Part shown: positions 1-8,979 of the stretch, piece after piece
Layout: every line of letters starts with the position of its first letter
How positions within the stretch are numbered: the stretch's first letter is position 1
DNA from: Desulfobacter postgatei 2ac9
GTDB lineage: Bacteria > Desulfobacterota > Desulfobacteria > Desulfobacterales > Desulfobacteraceae
Direction of reading: 5' to 3'
DNA length: 64,000 nt
NCBI RefSeq assembly: GCF_000233695.2
Contig: NZ_CM001488.1
Location: 522,049-586,048, forward strand
Translations under genes and position numbers: made by a program
Notes under the pieces: generated by a model
Seen by the model: the letters and a program-made list of their open reading frames with translations, nothing else
The model's database searches: none
What the model was told of the DNA's origin: nothing

Positions 1-2
1 CC

Positions 3-119
3 CATAATTCCCTGAGCCATTCCAATCGTAAGTTAAAGGTCATCAATGTTGCACAGGATATTTACGGTCTATTTTCAACCATGAGGCTGAACCGCCGTTT
101 TACCGTGGAAGCGGCTTAA
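3..119 (+). CDS. C-terminal tail of a STAS-like domain protein (partial)
   Basis: Only the last 38 codons and the stop (TAA at 117-119) of a gene entering from the left edge are visible. The tail contains LKVINVAQDIYGLFSTMRL, which has the look of the final strand and helix of a STAS (anti-sigma-factor antagonist) domain. The next ORF starts 24 bases later on the same strand, so cotranscription is likely. The identification rests on this short pattern alone. Confidence 0.45.
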   Translation, partial: HNSLSHSNRKLKVINVAQDIYGLFSTMRLNRRFTVEAA

Positions 120-143
120 TAGTCTCAAAGGCAGGATAGCTCA

Positions 144-503
144 ATGCGTTTTTTTTTGATCCCTTTTCTGGTTTCTCTCATGGCTGTATTGACTGCCTGT
201 AACAGCGAGGACGACAATTACTCCGGTGTCGGTAAGCTCATCGCTGATAGAAATAAGATGCGCTATCAGCTGGCTGAAGAAACAGGAAACAATAAAGGCA
301 AAACAGAAGCATCGAATCAAAGCATTGATTCTGTCTCCAAAGATGCTTCAGAGAGGCTTGCCCGTAAAAAAGAATTATTAACGAACGGATTGGATGAAAA
401 ACAAATCGTTATCGTTGACTCCTCCTCCGGAGAACCCCTTGGTCAAGGGGTTGCTTATGTAAACCAAAAAGGCGAAATTATAAAAATTAAATTATCCAAT
501 TAA
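144..503 (+). CDS. small predicted lipoprotein of unknown function
   Basis: A 119-residue ORF with a typical lipoprotein signal: a hydrophobic stretch at residues 3-16 followed by a lipobox-like LTAC with Cys19. An AGGA motif lies just ahead of the ATG. The mature part is polar, rich in Lys, Glu, Ser and Asn, and has no recognised domain; the middle (about residues 30-75) is likely helical or disordered. It follows a STAS-like gene by 24 bases, which hints at an envelope or regulatory role, but no function can be assigned. Confidence 0.6.
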   Translation: MRFFLIPFLVSLMAVLTACNSEDDNYSGVGKLIADRNKMRYQLAEETGNNKGKTEASNQSIDSVSKDASERLARKKELLTNGLDEKQIVIVDSSSGEPLGQGVAYVNQKGEIIKIKLSN

Positions 504-757
504 TAAATGCGGATGTTTCTGTATTGGTCAGACCTGCGTCAGCTTCTTTCCGAGGTTTTCGATTCCGGTGTTGGCTTCACAACTGCTTTCAACAATTTTT
601 TTTTCAAACATGTCAAGGTCTTCGATGGCTATCCCCAGATCATTGAGCCGGTGTTCCTTATTCACGCCGTTGGTATAAATTCTCTTGTTTTGAACCTAAA
701 TGTCTGACATTAAATAGGGGCCGGATTTTAACCGTCTCAAATCATAGGAGTGTGCTT

Positions 758-2683
758 ATGCTGTCAGAACTTTTCAGTCCCATCCGAATCCAGCACATGG
801 AAGTGAAAAATCGGCTGCTTATGTCGGCCATGAGTATTAATTTCGGCGTGGATGAGAATTGCCATGTCACGGACCAGCTTACGGAATACTTCGCGACCCG
901 GGCCAAAGGCGGTGTCGGCATGATACTTGTGGGCGGTGGCGGGGTTCACCCCAGCGGCCAGGAACTGCCGGATCTTCCCCAGATGTATGAAGATTCTTGT
1001 ATTCCTTCCCTGAAAAGAATGGTGAACCGGATTAAGGAATATGATGTCTGTTTCGGGGTTCAGTTGCTTCACGGCGGCCGGCAGTCCTATCTGCCGGAAA
1101 AAGTGGCACCTTCGGCTATACCGGCGCCTGCCGTGGTTAAGGGCCCCGTTCGTGCCCTGGAAATAGAGGAGATAAAAAACCTTGCCATTTGCTTTGGACA
1201 GGCGGCCCGGCGGTGTCGGGAGGCCGGGTTTGATTTTATAGAATTGCACGGTGCCCATGGATATCTGATCAACCAGTTCCTGGCACCAAATTCCAATATC
1301 CGCACCGATCAATATGGCGGCAGTTTCGAGAATCGCACCCGATTTTTGTTTGAGGTGATTGATGCGGTAAAGCATACCGCAGGTAAGGACTATCCTGTGG
1401 GAATCCGCATCAATGGCAACGATTATATTGAAAACGGGTGGGAACTTAAAGATACCCTGCGCATTGCCCCCCTCTTGGAAAAGGCCGGGGTGGCCTATAT
1501 CCATGTGTCCGGCGGTGTTTATGGATCCACGGAGTTGACTATCCCGTCCATGTATACGCCCCAGGGGTGTTTTATTCATATGGCTGAGGCGGTCAAGCAG
1601 GTGGTCAATGTGCCTGTAATCACCGTAGGACGGATCAAGGACCCTGAGATGGCCAATGCCGTCATCAGGGATGGGAAAGCGGATATGGTGGCATTGGGAC
1701 GTTCCATTATTGCAGATCCGGAATATCCGAATAAGGCCAAATCCGGAAAAGCCTCCCTTATCCGGCCCTGTGTGGGGTGCTGCCTGGGGTGTATCCATGC
1801 CGTGCTTGCCAAGGAACCAGGTTCCTGTGTGGTCAATCCCGATGTGGGTCGGGAATATAAACTGGCCCAAGAAAAGGCACCGGAAAAAAGTCAGAAAATT
1901 CTTGTGGCCGGGGCCGGGCCTTCCGGGCTTGCTGCCGCAAGGATGTTTGCCCAAAGGGGGCATGAGGTGAAAATATTGGAAAAAGGTTCCGAGCAGGGCG
2001 GTTTGTTGGCCCTGGCTGCCACTGCACCCGGCAGGGAGGAGTTGGGCGATATTTTACGGTTTTTTAGAAATGAGCTTGAGCGTCTTGGTGTGGCCGTGGA
2101 TTACAATACTCCGTTGTCATCGGAAGTTCTTAACTTCTTTGATCCTGATCATGTGATTCTGGCCACGGGTTCCATGCCGGATATGCCCGTGATCAAGGGG
2201 CTGTTTAAAAGCAAGATGAAGCTTATCACCAGTGTGGATGTCTTCACCGATGCACACGCTGCCGGTGACAGGGTGATTGTGCTCGGCGGCGGGTTCACCG
2301 GACTGATCACGGCCCATAAATTGGGCGATATGGGAAAAGAGGTAGTGGTCCTGAACCGCAAAAAAAGTTTTGCCGAAGAGATGTCCTCCAATGACCGGTA
2401 TTATCTGCGTGAACGCCTGAAGGCCTGCGGCGTAGTTTTATATAAGATGGTGACGGTTAAATCCTTTACCGATCATGGCGTAAGCTTTACATCCAAGGGA
2501 GAACCCGTAACCCTTGAAGGGTTTGATACTGTTGTCATTTCGGAAAAACATCAGCCGGTCAGGGATGCCAAACACTTGGAAAAACAAAGCCGGGCAAAAT
2601 TCCATATGATCGGAGATGCCAAAACACCCAGGCATTTAATGTTTTGCGTTGCCGAGGCTGAAGAAGCGGGCCGGTCGATATGA
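758..2683 (+). CDS. enoate reductase / 2,4-dienoyl-CoA reductase family NADH:flavin oxidoreductase
   Basis: Multidomain old-yellow-enzyme protein of 641 residues expected to reduce an activated C=C bond with NAD(P)H through FAD, a 4Fe-4S cluster and FMN. The N-terminal TIM barrel carries HGAHGYLINQFLAP (about residues 164-177), the usual active-site signature. A Cys cluster CVGCCLGC near residue 337 plus a later Cys bind the 4Fe-4S centre. Two Rossmann motifs follow, GAGPSG near 383 and GGGFTG near 510, for FAD and the pyridine nucleotide. The ATG at 758 is chosen because AGGAG (746-750) sits 7 bases upstream; the in-frame GTG at 752 is too close to it. Family members reduce dienoyl-CoAs, enoates, bile-acid intermediates or trimethylamine, so the substrate is open. 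Confidence 0.9.
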   Translation: MLSELFSPIRIQHMEVKNRLLMSAMSINFGVDENCHVTDQLTEYFATRAKGGVGMILVGGGGVHPSGQELPDLPQMYEDSCIPSLKRMVNRIKEYDVCFGVQLLHGGRQSYLPEKVAPSAIPAPAVVKGPVRALEIEEIKNLAICFGQAARRCREAGFDFIELHGAHGYLINQFLAPNSNIRTDQYGGSFENRTRFLFEVIDAVKHTAGKDYPVGIRINGNDYIENGWELKDTLRIAPLLEKAGVAYIHVSGGVYGSTELTIPSMYTPQGCFIHMAEAVKQVVNVPVITVGRIKDPEMANAVIRDGKADMVALGRSIIADPEYPNKAKSGKASLIRPCVGCCLGCIHAVLAKEPGSCVVNPDVGREYKLAQEKAPEKSQKILVAGAGPSGLAAARMFAQRGHEVKILEKGSEQGGLLALAATAPGREELGDILRFFRNELERLGVAVDYNTPLSSEVLNFFDPDHVILATGSMPDMPVIKGLFKSKMKLITSVDVFTDAHAAGDRVIVLGGGFTGLITAHKLGDMGKEVVVLNRKKSFAEEMSSNDRYYLRERLKACGVVLYKMVTVKSFTDHGVSFTSKGEPVTLEGFDTVVISEKHQPVRDAKHLEKQSRAKFHMIGDAKTPRHLMFCVAEAEEAGRSI

Positions 2684-2691
2684 TTATTAAT

Positions 2692-2732
2692 CATGGGCTG
2701 ACCTGTTTTTTTTCACCGTGCTTCAGCCCATG
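2692..2732. terminator. shared hairpin terminator between convergent genes
   Basis: Inverted repeat CATGGGCTGA (2692-2701) / TCAGCCCATG (2723-2732) with a T-rich loop. It lies between the convergent enoate reductase and CDF genes and its right arm overlaps the CDF stop codon. Probably ends transcription in both directions. Confidence 0.55.
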
Positions 2733-3940
2733 GCTGTTATTTCCTGCACCGCGCCACTCAGGTTTTTGGATGAAATCTGCCTGATTTTTATCCCTGCGCT
2801 GGACAACACATATCCCGGGCCTTTGTGGGAAACATCCTCTTTGATTCCCGCATGGGTGATTTTTTGATCAACCAGCCACTCTGCCACACGGATTCCCTTT
2901 GCCGTGGAAACGGTGCAATAAGGATTGTGCATGAACTTTTGTGAATCAATGGTATGATTATCTGTGCGAAGGTGGAGTACGACAAAATACGGGGCTTCTC
3001 CGAAATGGGCGCTGATATGACCGCTTTTATCCGACAGGGGCAACGCCCAAATATCATGGGTCCGAACTTTGGGTTCATAATGAATGGTTATTTTCTCGAT
3101 ATTCGGAATCTGAGCTATAATCCGATTTTCGATTGCCTCACTGATTTTGTGTGCCGCTTCAAGATCGCTGATATTTAAAATGATCTCTGCCTGGATAAAC
3201 CGATATCGCCCGGCATTGCGTCCGATCAGAGATTTGATCTCATCCACAGCCGGTTCTTCACGGATCAGGCTGCGTATTTTTTCCAGGGTGGGAAAATCAA
3301 TAGATGCATCCAGAAGGACCCGCATGCCGTCAGACAAAAGGGCCCCTCCGGTTTTTGCAATGAAAAGAATAATCAATGCTGCGCCAAGTCGGTCAATGGA
3401 TATTCCCATAATCTCGGTCTGCAGATCAAAATAGCTGAACAGGACAGATACCAGGACCACAATGGATGACAGGACATCCACCTGGCGATGGCGGCCTTCA
3501 GCAATAAGGACCGGAGACCGGGTCTTTTTTCCGACGCGGAGGGCATATTGTCCAAACAGGAATATTGAAAGGCTGCTGCCGGCCAAAAGATAAATGGAAA
3601 TCGGCGTGATTTTCACAAGGCTGTCGCTCGCAGAGAAGATCTGTTTAACGATTTCATAGCCGGCAATAAAAATAAAAAGGGAAATGGCTACCGAAGCTAC
3701 ATTTTCGAGTTTGTAAAGCCCAAGGGGAAAGGACCGGGTTTTGCGGGTAGAGAGCTTGATGCCGCCGTAAATAACCAAAGATGCCACGGCATCTGTTCCA
3801 GAATCAATGGCACTGGCTGTAATGGCTAAGCTACCGGTAAGAATAGCAAGGGGTACCTTTACAAGCGTTAAAATTAGGTTCAGTAAAAATGCCAGGCCTG
3901 CAATTTTAAATATTTGACGAGTTTCTAAGGTTTTATCCAT
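2723..3940 (-). CDS. CDF-family metal efflux transporter fused to a NifX-like domain
   Basis: 405 residues. Residues 1-200 form a six-helix cation diffusion facilitator membrane domain with DSGTD (D46, D50) in helix 2 and HRQVD (H151, D155) in helix 5, the D/D-H/D metal site typical of FieF-type Zn/Fe transporters. A cytoplasmic CDF dimerisation domain follows (about 205-290). The last ~110 residues form an additional domain starting WALPLSDKSGHISAHFGEAP, the hallmark of the dinitrogenase iron-molybdenum cofactor biosynthesis (NifX/NafY) fold. No nitrogenase genes are nearby, so this domain more likely senses or binds a metal or Fe-S species. Expected role: metal (Fe, Zn or similar) export at the inner membrane. 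The start is an ATG at 3940; the gene is monocistronic and diverges from the next gene. Confidence 0.88.
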   Translation of the reverse strand: MDKTLETRQIFKIAGLAFLLNLILTLVKVPLAILTGSLAITASAIDSGTDAVASLVIYGGIKLSTRKTRSFPLGLYKLENVASVAISLFIFIAGYEIVKQIFSASDSLVKITPISIYLLAGSSLSIFLFGQYALRVGKKTRSPVLIAEGRHRQVDVLSSIVVLVSVLFSYFDLQTEIMGISIDRLGAALIILFIAKTGGALLSDGMRVLLDASIDFPTLEKIRSLIREEPAVDEIKSLIGRNAGRYRFIQAEIILNISDLEAAHKISEAIENRIIAQIPNIEKITIHYEPKVRTHDIWALPLSDKSGHISAHFGEAPYFVVLHLRTDNHTIDSQKFMHNPYCTVSTAKGIRVAEWLVDQKITHAGIKEDVSHKGPGYVLSSAGIKIRQISSKNLSGAVQEITAMG

Positions 3941-4214
3941 GACTGGTTCTATGTTTACAGCGTCTCAATCAGTTTTGTACCTTTATGCTATCATTAATAT
4001 TGCGTAAAAGCCAAAATTAAAAATCAGGGCGCCCGATAATAGCCAAACCTGCTGTCCTATGGAATTTATGGATGATGCTTTTCTTAAGATATACCTCCGG
4101 TGGATTTAATTGGAAATCAAACGTATTTTTTATTTCCAGGATAGAGTGAAGATGATAAATTGCATCGCAATGATATCTCACCCGCAATTTTTTAACTGAT
4201 ATTAAGGCCGAATC

Positions 4215-5546
4215 ATGGAACGAATTCTGATTATCATGGCATCCGGTGCTTTGGGCTCCCTGTTTTTTTTCTGGTTTTCCCATAGCGTGAAGAAAAAGGC
4301 GTCCGTCAGGCAGTTTATTGAATCCCATTTGTGGCTGATGCATCCCAACGCCATCTGCTACTGGCGTACAGGTCTTGCTTTCTTGGGTTTCTTTTTCTAT
4401 TTTTTTTCGCCCTATCAATCTTTGGCCATCTTTATTTTCACATTTGCTGCTATTCTTGACGGGGTTGACGGGGTTGTGGCAAGGGGGTGCAATCTGGTGT
4501 CCCGGTTGGGAGAGTGGCTGGACCCCATGTGCGACAAACTCACCTATCTGCCCCCCCTGGTGGGATTTGCTTATACGCCCAATTCATTCACAGGCGTGCC
4601 TATTCTTTCCCCTAAATTGATCTGGATTCTTGTGGCGATTGAACTGGTGGGACAATTTTTTGTCCGCAGGATGCTGGCCTGGCTCAAGGTGTCCGGGGCG
4701 GCCAACAACTTCGGGAAAATCAAGGCCATTATCTGCTTTGCCCTGGTGATTCTTTGCGCCCTGATGGATGCCAATCCCGGAATGCTGAACATTGGTGACG
4801 GGGTCCTTTGGTCCTGCATCGTACTTTCTGCGGCATCCATGATTTTTAAATTTGTTCCCAATCGGCTTTATGCCGATATTCTGTCCATGCTCAATTTCAT
4901 GTGCGGTGTCACCAGCCTGATTCTGACCTATCATCATTTTTATGCCTGGGCCATCTGCGTCATCATTATGGGCCAGCTTTTTGACCTGTTTGACGGGCGC
5001 ATGGCACTCAAACACGGGGGTACCAAGTACGGTCCCTGGTTGGACGATATTGCTGATTTTGTCAGCTTCGGCCTGGCCCCGGCCTATATGGTGATCATGA
5101 GGGGCGGAACCTTTGCCCTGTTTTTTGCCGTGATTTATGTGGTGGGTGTCGCATTCCGTCTGGTGCGCTTTGTCACCAAGGATAAAGGCCGCACGGATCT
5201 GCCGGCCGGTATTTTTAACGGATTTCCAAGTCCGGCCGGCGCCCTGATCGTTTTAGGGACCTCCCTTGTGTCCGGTCCCATACTGCTCTGGTTTTTTACT
5301 GCGGTGTCCACGGTCTTGATGGTCAGCAATATCCGGTTTGCCCATTTGGGCCGGGTGATTCTCAAACAGATCCCCAAACCCATTTTTTTCCTGATTTCTG
5401 CGACCATAATTGTGATTTTAGCCTATATCCTAAAAACTAAAAATACCCAGATATTTGGATATCTTATTCTGGCGTCCGTGGTTTTTTATCTGGCCGCCGG
5501 CAGGATTTGGGCGCAAAAGACCAATGTCCCGGGTACGCCCGGATAA
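4215..5546 (+). CDS. tandem CDP-alcohol phosphatidyltransferase (two-domain)
   Basis: 443-residue integral membrane protein containing two CDP-alcohol phosphatidyltransferase domains. The first (about 40-215) has the full signature DG-x2-AR-x8-G-x3-D-x3-D, at D85 G86, A89 R90, G99, D103 and D107. The second (about 216-440) resembles phosphatidylserine synthases (LFDLFDGRMA, then LDDIADFVSFG) but is one residue short after Ala264 and lacks the Arg of the motif. The usual family protein has one domain of ~200 residues, so this is a fusion or duplication. Expected role: transfer of a phosphatidyl or related group from a CDP-alcohol at the inner membrane. Whether the second domain is active is uncertain. 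It stands alone, with the minus-strand YgiQ gene convergent 8 bases downstream. Confidence 0.85.
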   Translation: MERILIIMASGALGSLFFFWFSHSVKKKASVRQFIESHLWLMHPNAICYWRTGLAFLGFFFYFFSPYQSLAIFIFTFAAILDGVDGVVARGCNLVSRLGEWLDPMCDKLTYLPPLVGFAYTPNSFTGVPILSPKLIWILVAIELVGQFFVRRMLAWLKVSGAANNFGKIKAIICFALVILCALMDANPGMLNIGDGVLWSCIVLSAASMIFKFVPNRLYADILSMLNFMCGVTSLILTYHHFYAWAICVIIMGQLFDLFDGRMALKHGGTKYGPWLDDIADFVSFGLAPAYMVIMRGGTFALFFAVIYVVGVAFRLVRFVTKDKGRTDLPAGIFNGFPSPAGALIVLGTSLVSGPILLWFFTAVSTVLMVSNIRFAHLGRVILKQIPKPIFFLISATIIVILAYILKTKNTQIFGYLILASVVFYLAAGRIWAQKTNVPGTPG

Positions 5547-5554
5547 CCAAAATA

Positions 5555-7369
5555 TTATTTTTTTCGGTGAAGGCGCTTTTTGGGCTGCTTGGAAAATTTG
5601 CTTAATTCCCGGTTCTGGCGCGATGGGGCTTTGGTTCCGTGTTCTTTTTTCCGGGTGACGATTTGTTTTTGCTTCTCTTTTGCCTGGGGATCTTTTTCCA
5701 CAAACACGGGCACCATGGCAAACGGATCCATACCGGTATAATACATCAAGGTGGAAAAGGTGGATGGTGTGGGCGTAAATATCTGGACCTGTTCCGGTGT
5801 TATGTGAAGCTGGTTTCGGGTAAATTCCTTAAGTTCATTCATTTCCCTTATGGAGCATCCGGGGTGGGCTGCTATCAGGTAATAGGTGAGGTATTGCTTT
5901 TTATTGAGCATTTTGCAGATGCTGTCAAACCGGTGTTTGAATGCAACAAGGCTCTCCACGCCCGGTTTCCCCATAAGCGCCAGCACGCGGGGCACACAAT
6001 GCTCCGGTGCCAGTTTCATCTGACCGGAAACATGGGCGTCGATTACCTGTTTTAAGTATGCCTGGCCTTTTTGTTCGTCCATAAGGATCAGGTCGTGGCG
6101 AATGCCTGAGTTGAGAAACACCTTTTTGACGCCGGCAATGCGGCTGATTTCTTTGAGCAACGCCATCTGGGGGCCGTGATCCGGTGAAAGGGATGGGCAG
6201 GGTGTGGGGAACAGGCAGCGTCGGTGGGAACAGGCGCCTTTTTTTAATTTTTTTTCACACTCAAACCCGTACATGTTCGCGGTGGGACCACCCAGGTCAA
6301 ATATATATCCTTTAAACTCTTTGTCCCGGGTCATTTTTTTTGCTTCGGCAATGATGGAATCCTTGCTGCGCCATCTGACCGTTCGACCCTGGTGGACGGT
6401 GATTGCGCAGAAATTGCACTCTCCGTAGCAGCCGTAATGGGTGGGAATGGAAAACCGGATGGTATCCATGGCCCGGACATGGCCCAAGGCCTGGTAATAG
6501 GGGTGAACATCTCGTTTAAAATTCAGATCGTGGATTTCATCCATCTCTTGGGTGGAGCTGAAAGGTGCCGGCGGGTTCAGAACAAGAAACCGGTCCCCAT
6601 GGGCCTGACTTAAGGGTTGGGCAAGCATGGGGTCGGTATTGTCGTAAAAGGTTTTAAAACTTTGGAGATAAAGGCTTTTATCCCTGATGACCGCTTCATA
6701 GGAAGGCAGTGCTATGCCCTTGGGTGTTTTAGCGATATATCCCAGACCCCGAATCTGTGTGACAGGGTCTTGTGTCTCTTCCGGCATTGCTACTTGCCTG
6801 TTGTCTGTTTTCAGCTTGTCATCCAGGGCCCGGGCAAGTGCCACGATACCGGCATGGGCCATGCCGAACAAAAGATAATCTGCCTTGGCATCAAACAGGA
6901 TGGACCGTCGTATTTTATTGGACCAGAAATCATAGTGGGCAATACGCCGCAGGCTTGCTTCAATACCGCCCAGTACAATGGGTACGGTTGGTTTAAAAAA
7001 GCGTCGCACAAGATTGGTGTATACAATGACTGCCCGGTCAGGCCGGCGGTTATTTTCGGAGCCAGGCGTGTAGTCATCTTGTTTGCGCCGTTTTTTTGAT
7101 GCCGTGTAATTGGCCACCATGGAATCCACGGCTCCGCCGGTGATGCCCCAGAAGAGACGGGGTTCCCCCAGACGGGAGATATCCCTGTCGCTGTCCGTGT
7201 CCGGTTGGGCAATGATGCCCACGGTAAAGCCCTTTGATTCCAGAACCCGGCCGATCAGGCTGACCCCAATGAACGGGGAGTCGATGTATGTATCGCCGGT
7301 GACAAGAATCACGTCAAGCCGATCAACGCCTCGGTCCTCAAGTTCTTTTCGGGTGGTGGGTAAAAACAT
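5555..7369 (-). CDS. YgiQ family radical SAM protein
   Basis: 604 residues. The N-terminal section begins FLPTTRKELEDRGVDRLDV and continues with VTGDTYIDSPFIG, both characteristic of the YgiQ family. The radical SAM Cys triad is CYGECNFC near residues 313-320 (C-x3-C-x2-C). The C-terminal ~40 residues are Lys/Arg-rich. The family is conserved and widespread but its reaction is not established. It is the second gene of an operon with the MFS transporter: its ATG at 7369 lies only 2 bases after the transporter stop. Confidence 0.92.
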   Translation of the reverse strand: MFLPTTRKELEDRGVDRLDVILVTGDTYIDSPFIGVSLIGRVLESKGFTVGIIAQPDTDSDRDISRLGEPRLFWGITGGAVDSMVANYTASKKRRKQDDYTPGSENNRRPDRAVIVYTNLVRRFFKPTVPIVLGGIEASLRRIAHYDFWSNKIRRSILFDAKADYLLFGMAHAGIVALARALDDKLKTDNRQVAMPEETQDPVTQIRGLGYIAKTPKGIALPSYEAVIRDKSLYLQSFKTFYDNTDPMLAQPLSQAHGDRFLVLNPPAPFSSTQEMDEIHDLNFKRDVHPYYQALGHVRAMDTIRFSIPTHYGCYGECNFCAITVHQGRTVRWRSKDSIIAEAKKMTRDKEFKGYIFDLGGPTANMYGFECEKKLKKGACSHRRCLFPTPCPSLSPDHGPQMALLKEISRIAGVKKVFLNSGIRHDLILMDEQKGQAYLKQVIDAHVSGQMKLAPEHCVPRVLALMGKPGVESLVAFKHRFDSICKMLNKKQYLTYYLIAAHPGCSIREMNELKEFTRNQLHITPEQVQIFTPTPSTFSTLMYYTGMDPFAMVPVFVEKDPQAKEKQKQIVTRKKEHGTKAPSRQNRELSKFSKQPKKRLHRKK

Positions 7370-7371
7370 AA

Positions 7372-8697
7372 TCAGCGTTTTCGCTTCGGCCCCGGTGTCT
7401 GTTCCATCCGGGCCATTGAGAAAATAATTCCCACCAGACTGAGCAGGGCGAAAATGATAAAGGCCGTGTGCATGGTGTTGAGAAAAGCCGGGGCTGTGGC
7501 CGTGCTGACTTCAGCATCACCCATGAACATACTTAACAGCAAGGTAGTGATGGTCATGGCCGTGAGCATGCCGATGCTGCGCATGGTGGCCACAAGGCTG
7601 GAGGCAATGCCGTAATGTATTGACCTCACAGATCCCATGACCGTGGTCATGTTGGGTGTGGAAAATGCAGCAAATCCCAGACCCATGATAACCAGCACCA
7701 CCACCACCTGCCGGATTCCTGCATCCTGTTCGAGAAAGGCTGCACACCCAAGCCCTGCGGCGCAGATGACCATACCGGCCGTGGATAATTTGGCCGGTGA
7801 AATCTTGTCTGAAAGCGTGCCTGACAAAGGTGACAGAACCGCTTGAATTATTGGTTGGACAACGAGCACAAAACCTGTAGCCTGGGCAGACATGCCTTTG
7901 ACCACTTGAAGGTATAAAGAGAAAAAAAATGTGAGCCCAAAAGAGGCGGCATAGTTGATCCCTGTGGCAATGTTGCTGAAGGCCAGGACCCGGTTTCCCA
8001 ACAGCAGGCGGATATCCAGGATGGGAGAGGGGTGCCTGTATTCAAAGATTGCAAAACCCGCCATACACAAGATACCTGCCGCCATCAGGCCTGGTGCCCA
8101 GGCATCGCTTTTAAGGTGGGATACCCCGACGATCAGACAAGAGATCGCTGCCATATAAATGAGGCTGCCCACCCGGTCAAAGGATTCGCCTTCAGCACCT
8201 TTCCATTCCCCCTTAAGCCGGGTCAGGGTCAAAATCAGGGCTGCCATGGCAAGGGGTACAGAAGCAAAAAAAATCCACTGCCAGCCCAGCCATGCGATCA
8301 TGAATCCGGCCAGGGATGGACCGGCGGACAGTCCTAAATAGACACAGGCCACAATAATACCCATGGCTTTGCCTCGTTTTTCCGTTGGTACCACAGAAGA
8401 AAGAATGGCCACGGAAGTGGAGACCGTACACGACACGCCAATGCCCTGCAGAAAACGAATGGCAATGAAAATGCCGATGGAGGGAGAAAAGGGCAGCAGG
8501 ATCGTGGCAAGGGCAAACAAGCCCACGCCTGACACAAATATTTTTTTTCTTCCGGTGATGTCGGCCAGGCGGCCGACGGGAAGAAGAAACAGGGTGACGG
8601 CCAGCATATAAACCATTTCCACCAGGGCCAGAGAAACTGCACTGGCACCGTAAAACCGGCCAATGGTGGGAAGGGCCACGCCAACCGCAGACATCAT
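7372..8697 (-). CDS. MFS drug exporter, DHA2 (EmrB/QacA) type
   Basis: Hydrophobic 441-residue major facilitator protein with many transmembrane segments; GRLADITGRKK matches motif A of the family, and the arrangement fits proton-driven DHA2 exporters (usually ~470 residues and 14 helices). The first ATG (8697) sits in the middle of helix 1. In-frame codons upstream encode the missing half (TIFIVSVVQFLAPFMMSA), back to a TGA. There is no ATG, GTG or TTG in that stretch, but an ATT at 8785-8787 follows GGGAGG at normal spacing. The true start may therefore be ATT at 8787 (471 residues). The coordinates given are the conservative ones. Cotranscribed with ygiQ. Confidence 0.85.
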   Translation of the reverse strand: MMSAVGVALPTIGRFYGASAVSLALVEMVYMLAVTLFLLPVGRLADITGRKKIFVSGVGLFALATILLPFSPSIGIFIAIRFLQGIGVSCTVSTSVAILSSVVPTEKRGKAMGIIVACVYLGLSAGPSLAGFMIAWLGWQWIFFASVPLAMAALILTLTRLKGEWKGAEGESFDRVGSLIYMAAISCLIVGVSHLKSDAWAPGLMAAGILCMAGFAIFEYRHPSPILDIRLLLGNRVLAFSNIATGINYAASFGLTFFFSLYLQVVKGMSAQATGFVLVVQPIIQAVLSPLSGTLSDKISPAKLSTAGMVICAAGLGCAAFLEQDAGIRQVVVVLVIMGLGFAAFSTPNMTTVMGSVRSIHYGIASSLVATMRSIGMLTAMTITTLLLSMFMGDAEVSTATAPAFLNTMHTAFIIFALLSLVGIIFSMARMEQTPGPKRKR

Positions 8698-8903
8698 GAA
8701 CGGTGCCAGAAACTGGACTACGGAGACAATAAATATGGTGTGGCTGGTGGAGATTCGGGGTCCGGGCCTGTTTTTGCTGCTGTTAATGTCTCCCTCCCGG
8801 TACTGTCAATGTTATTGATTTATCAATTATTGATCCGTCAATATAAGAAACGGGCTCAGGAAGTCAAGGACGTATGACTCCCCACAGCAATTCTAATTTT
8901 TTT

Positions 8904-8971
8904 CTCGCACAAAGCCTCAAAGGCACAAAGGGTCATAAAATCAAATAAACGCTTTGTGTCTTTGGTGCGAG
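8904..8971. repeat. imperfect inverted repeat of the CACAAAG type
   Basis: Arms at about 8904-8930 (starting CTCGCACAAAG) and 8952-8971 (ending GGTGCGAG) pair imperfectly and are followed on the plus strand by a T-run. It sits between two minus-strand genes (MFS and MotB-like), so a terminator on the plus strand has no obvious client. It resembles short CGCAAAG-rich intergenic repeats seen scattered in many genomes. Confidence 0.45.
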
Positions 8972-8979
8972 TTTTTTAA

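Noticed and set aside
507-707. 66-codon plus-strand ORF and a 45-codon minus-strand frame (528-665, reading KEHRLNDLGIAIEDLDMFEK)
   Set aside because: The plus-strand ORF has no ribosome site and improbable composition. The minus-strand frame has better composition and may be a relic, but it lacks a start signal and a recognisable family.
764-1963. 399-codon minus-strand ORF opposite the enoate reductase gene
   Set aside because: Its composition (His-, Gly- and Pro-rich) is typical of antisense to a real gene, and the plus strand carries complete family motifs.
4017-4418. Minus-strand ORF of 133 codons overlapping the start of the phosphatidyltransferase gene
   Set aside because: Low-complexity antisense composition, no ribosome site, and overlap with a well-supported gene.
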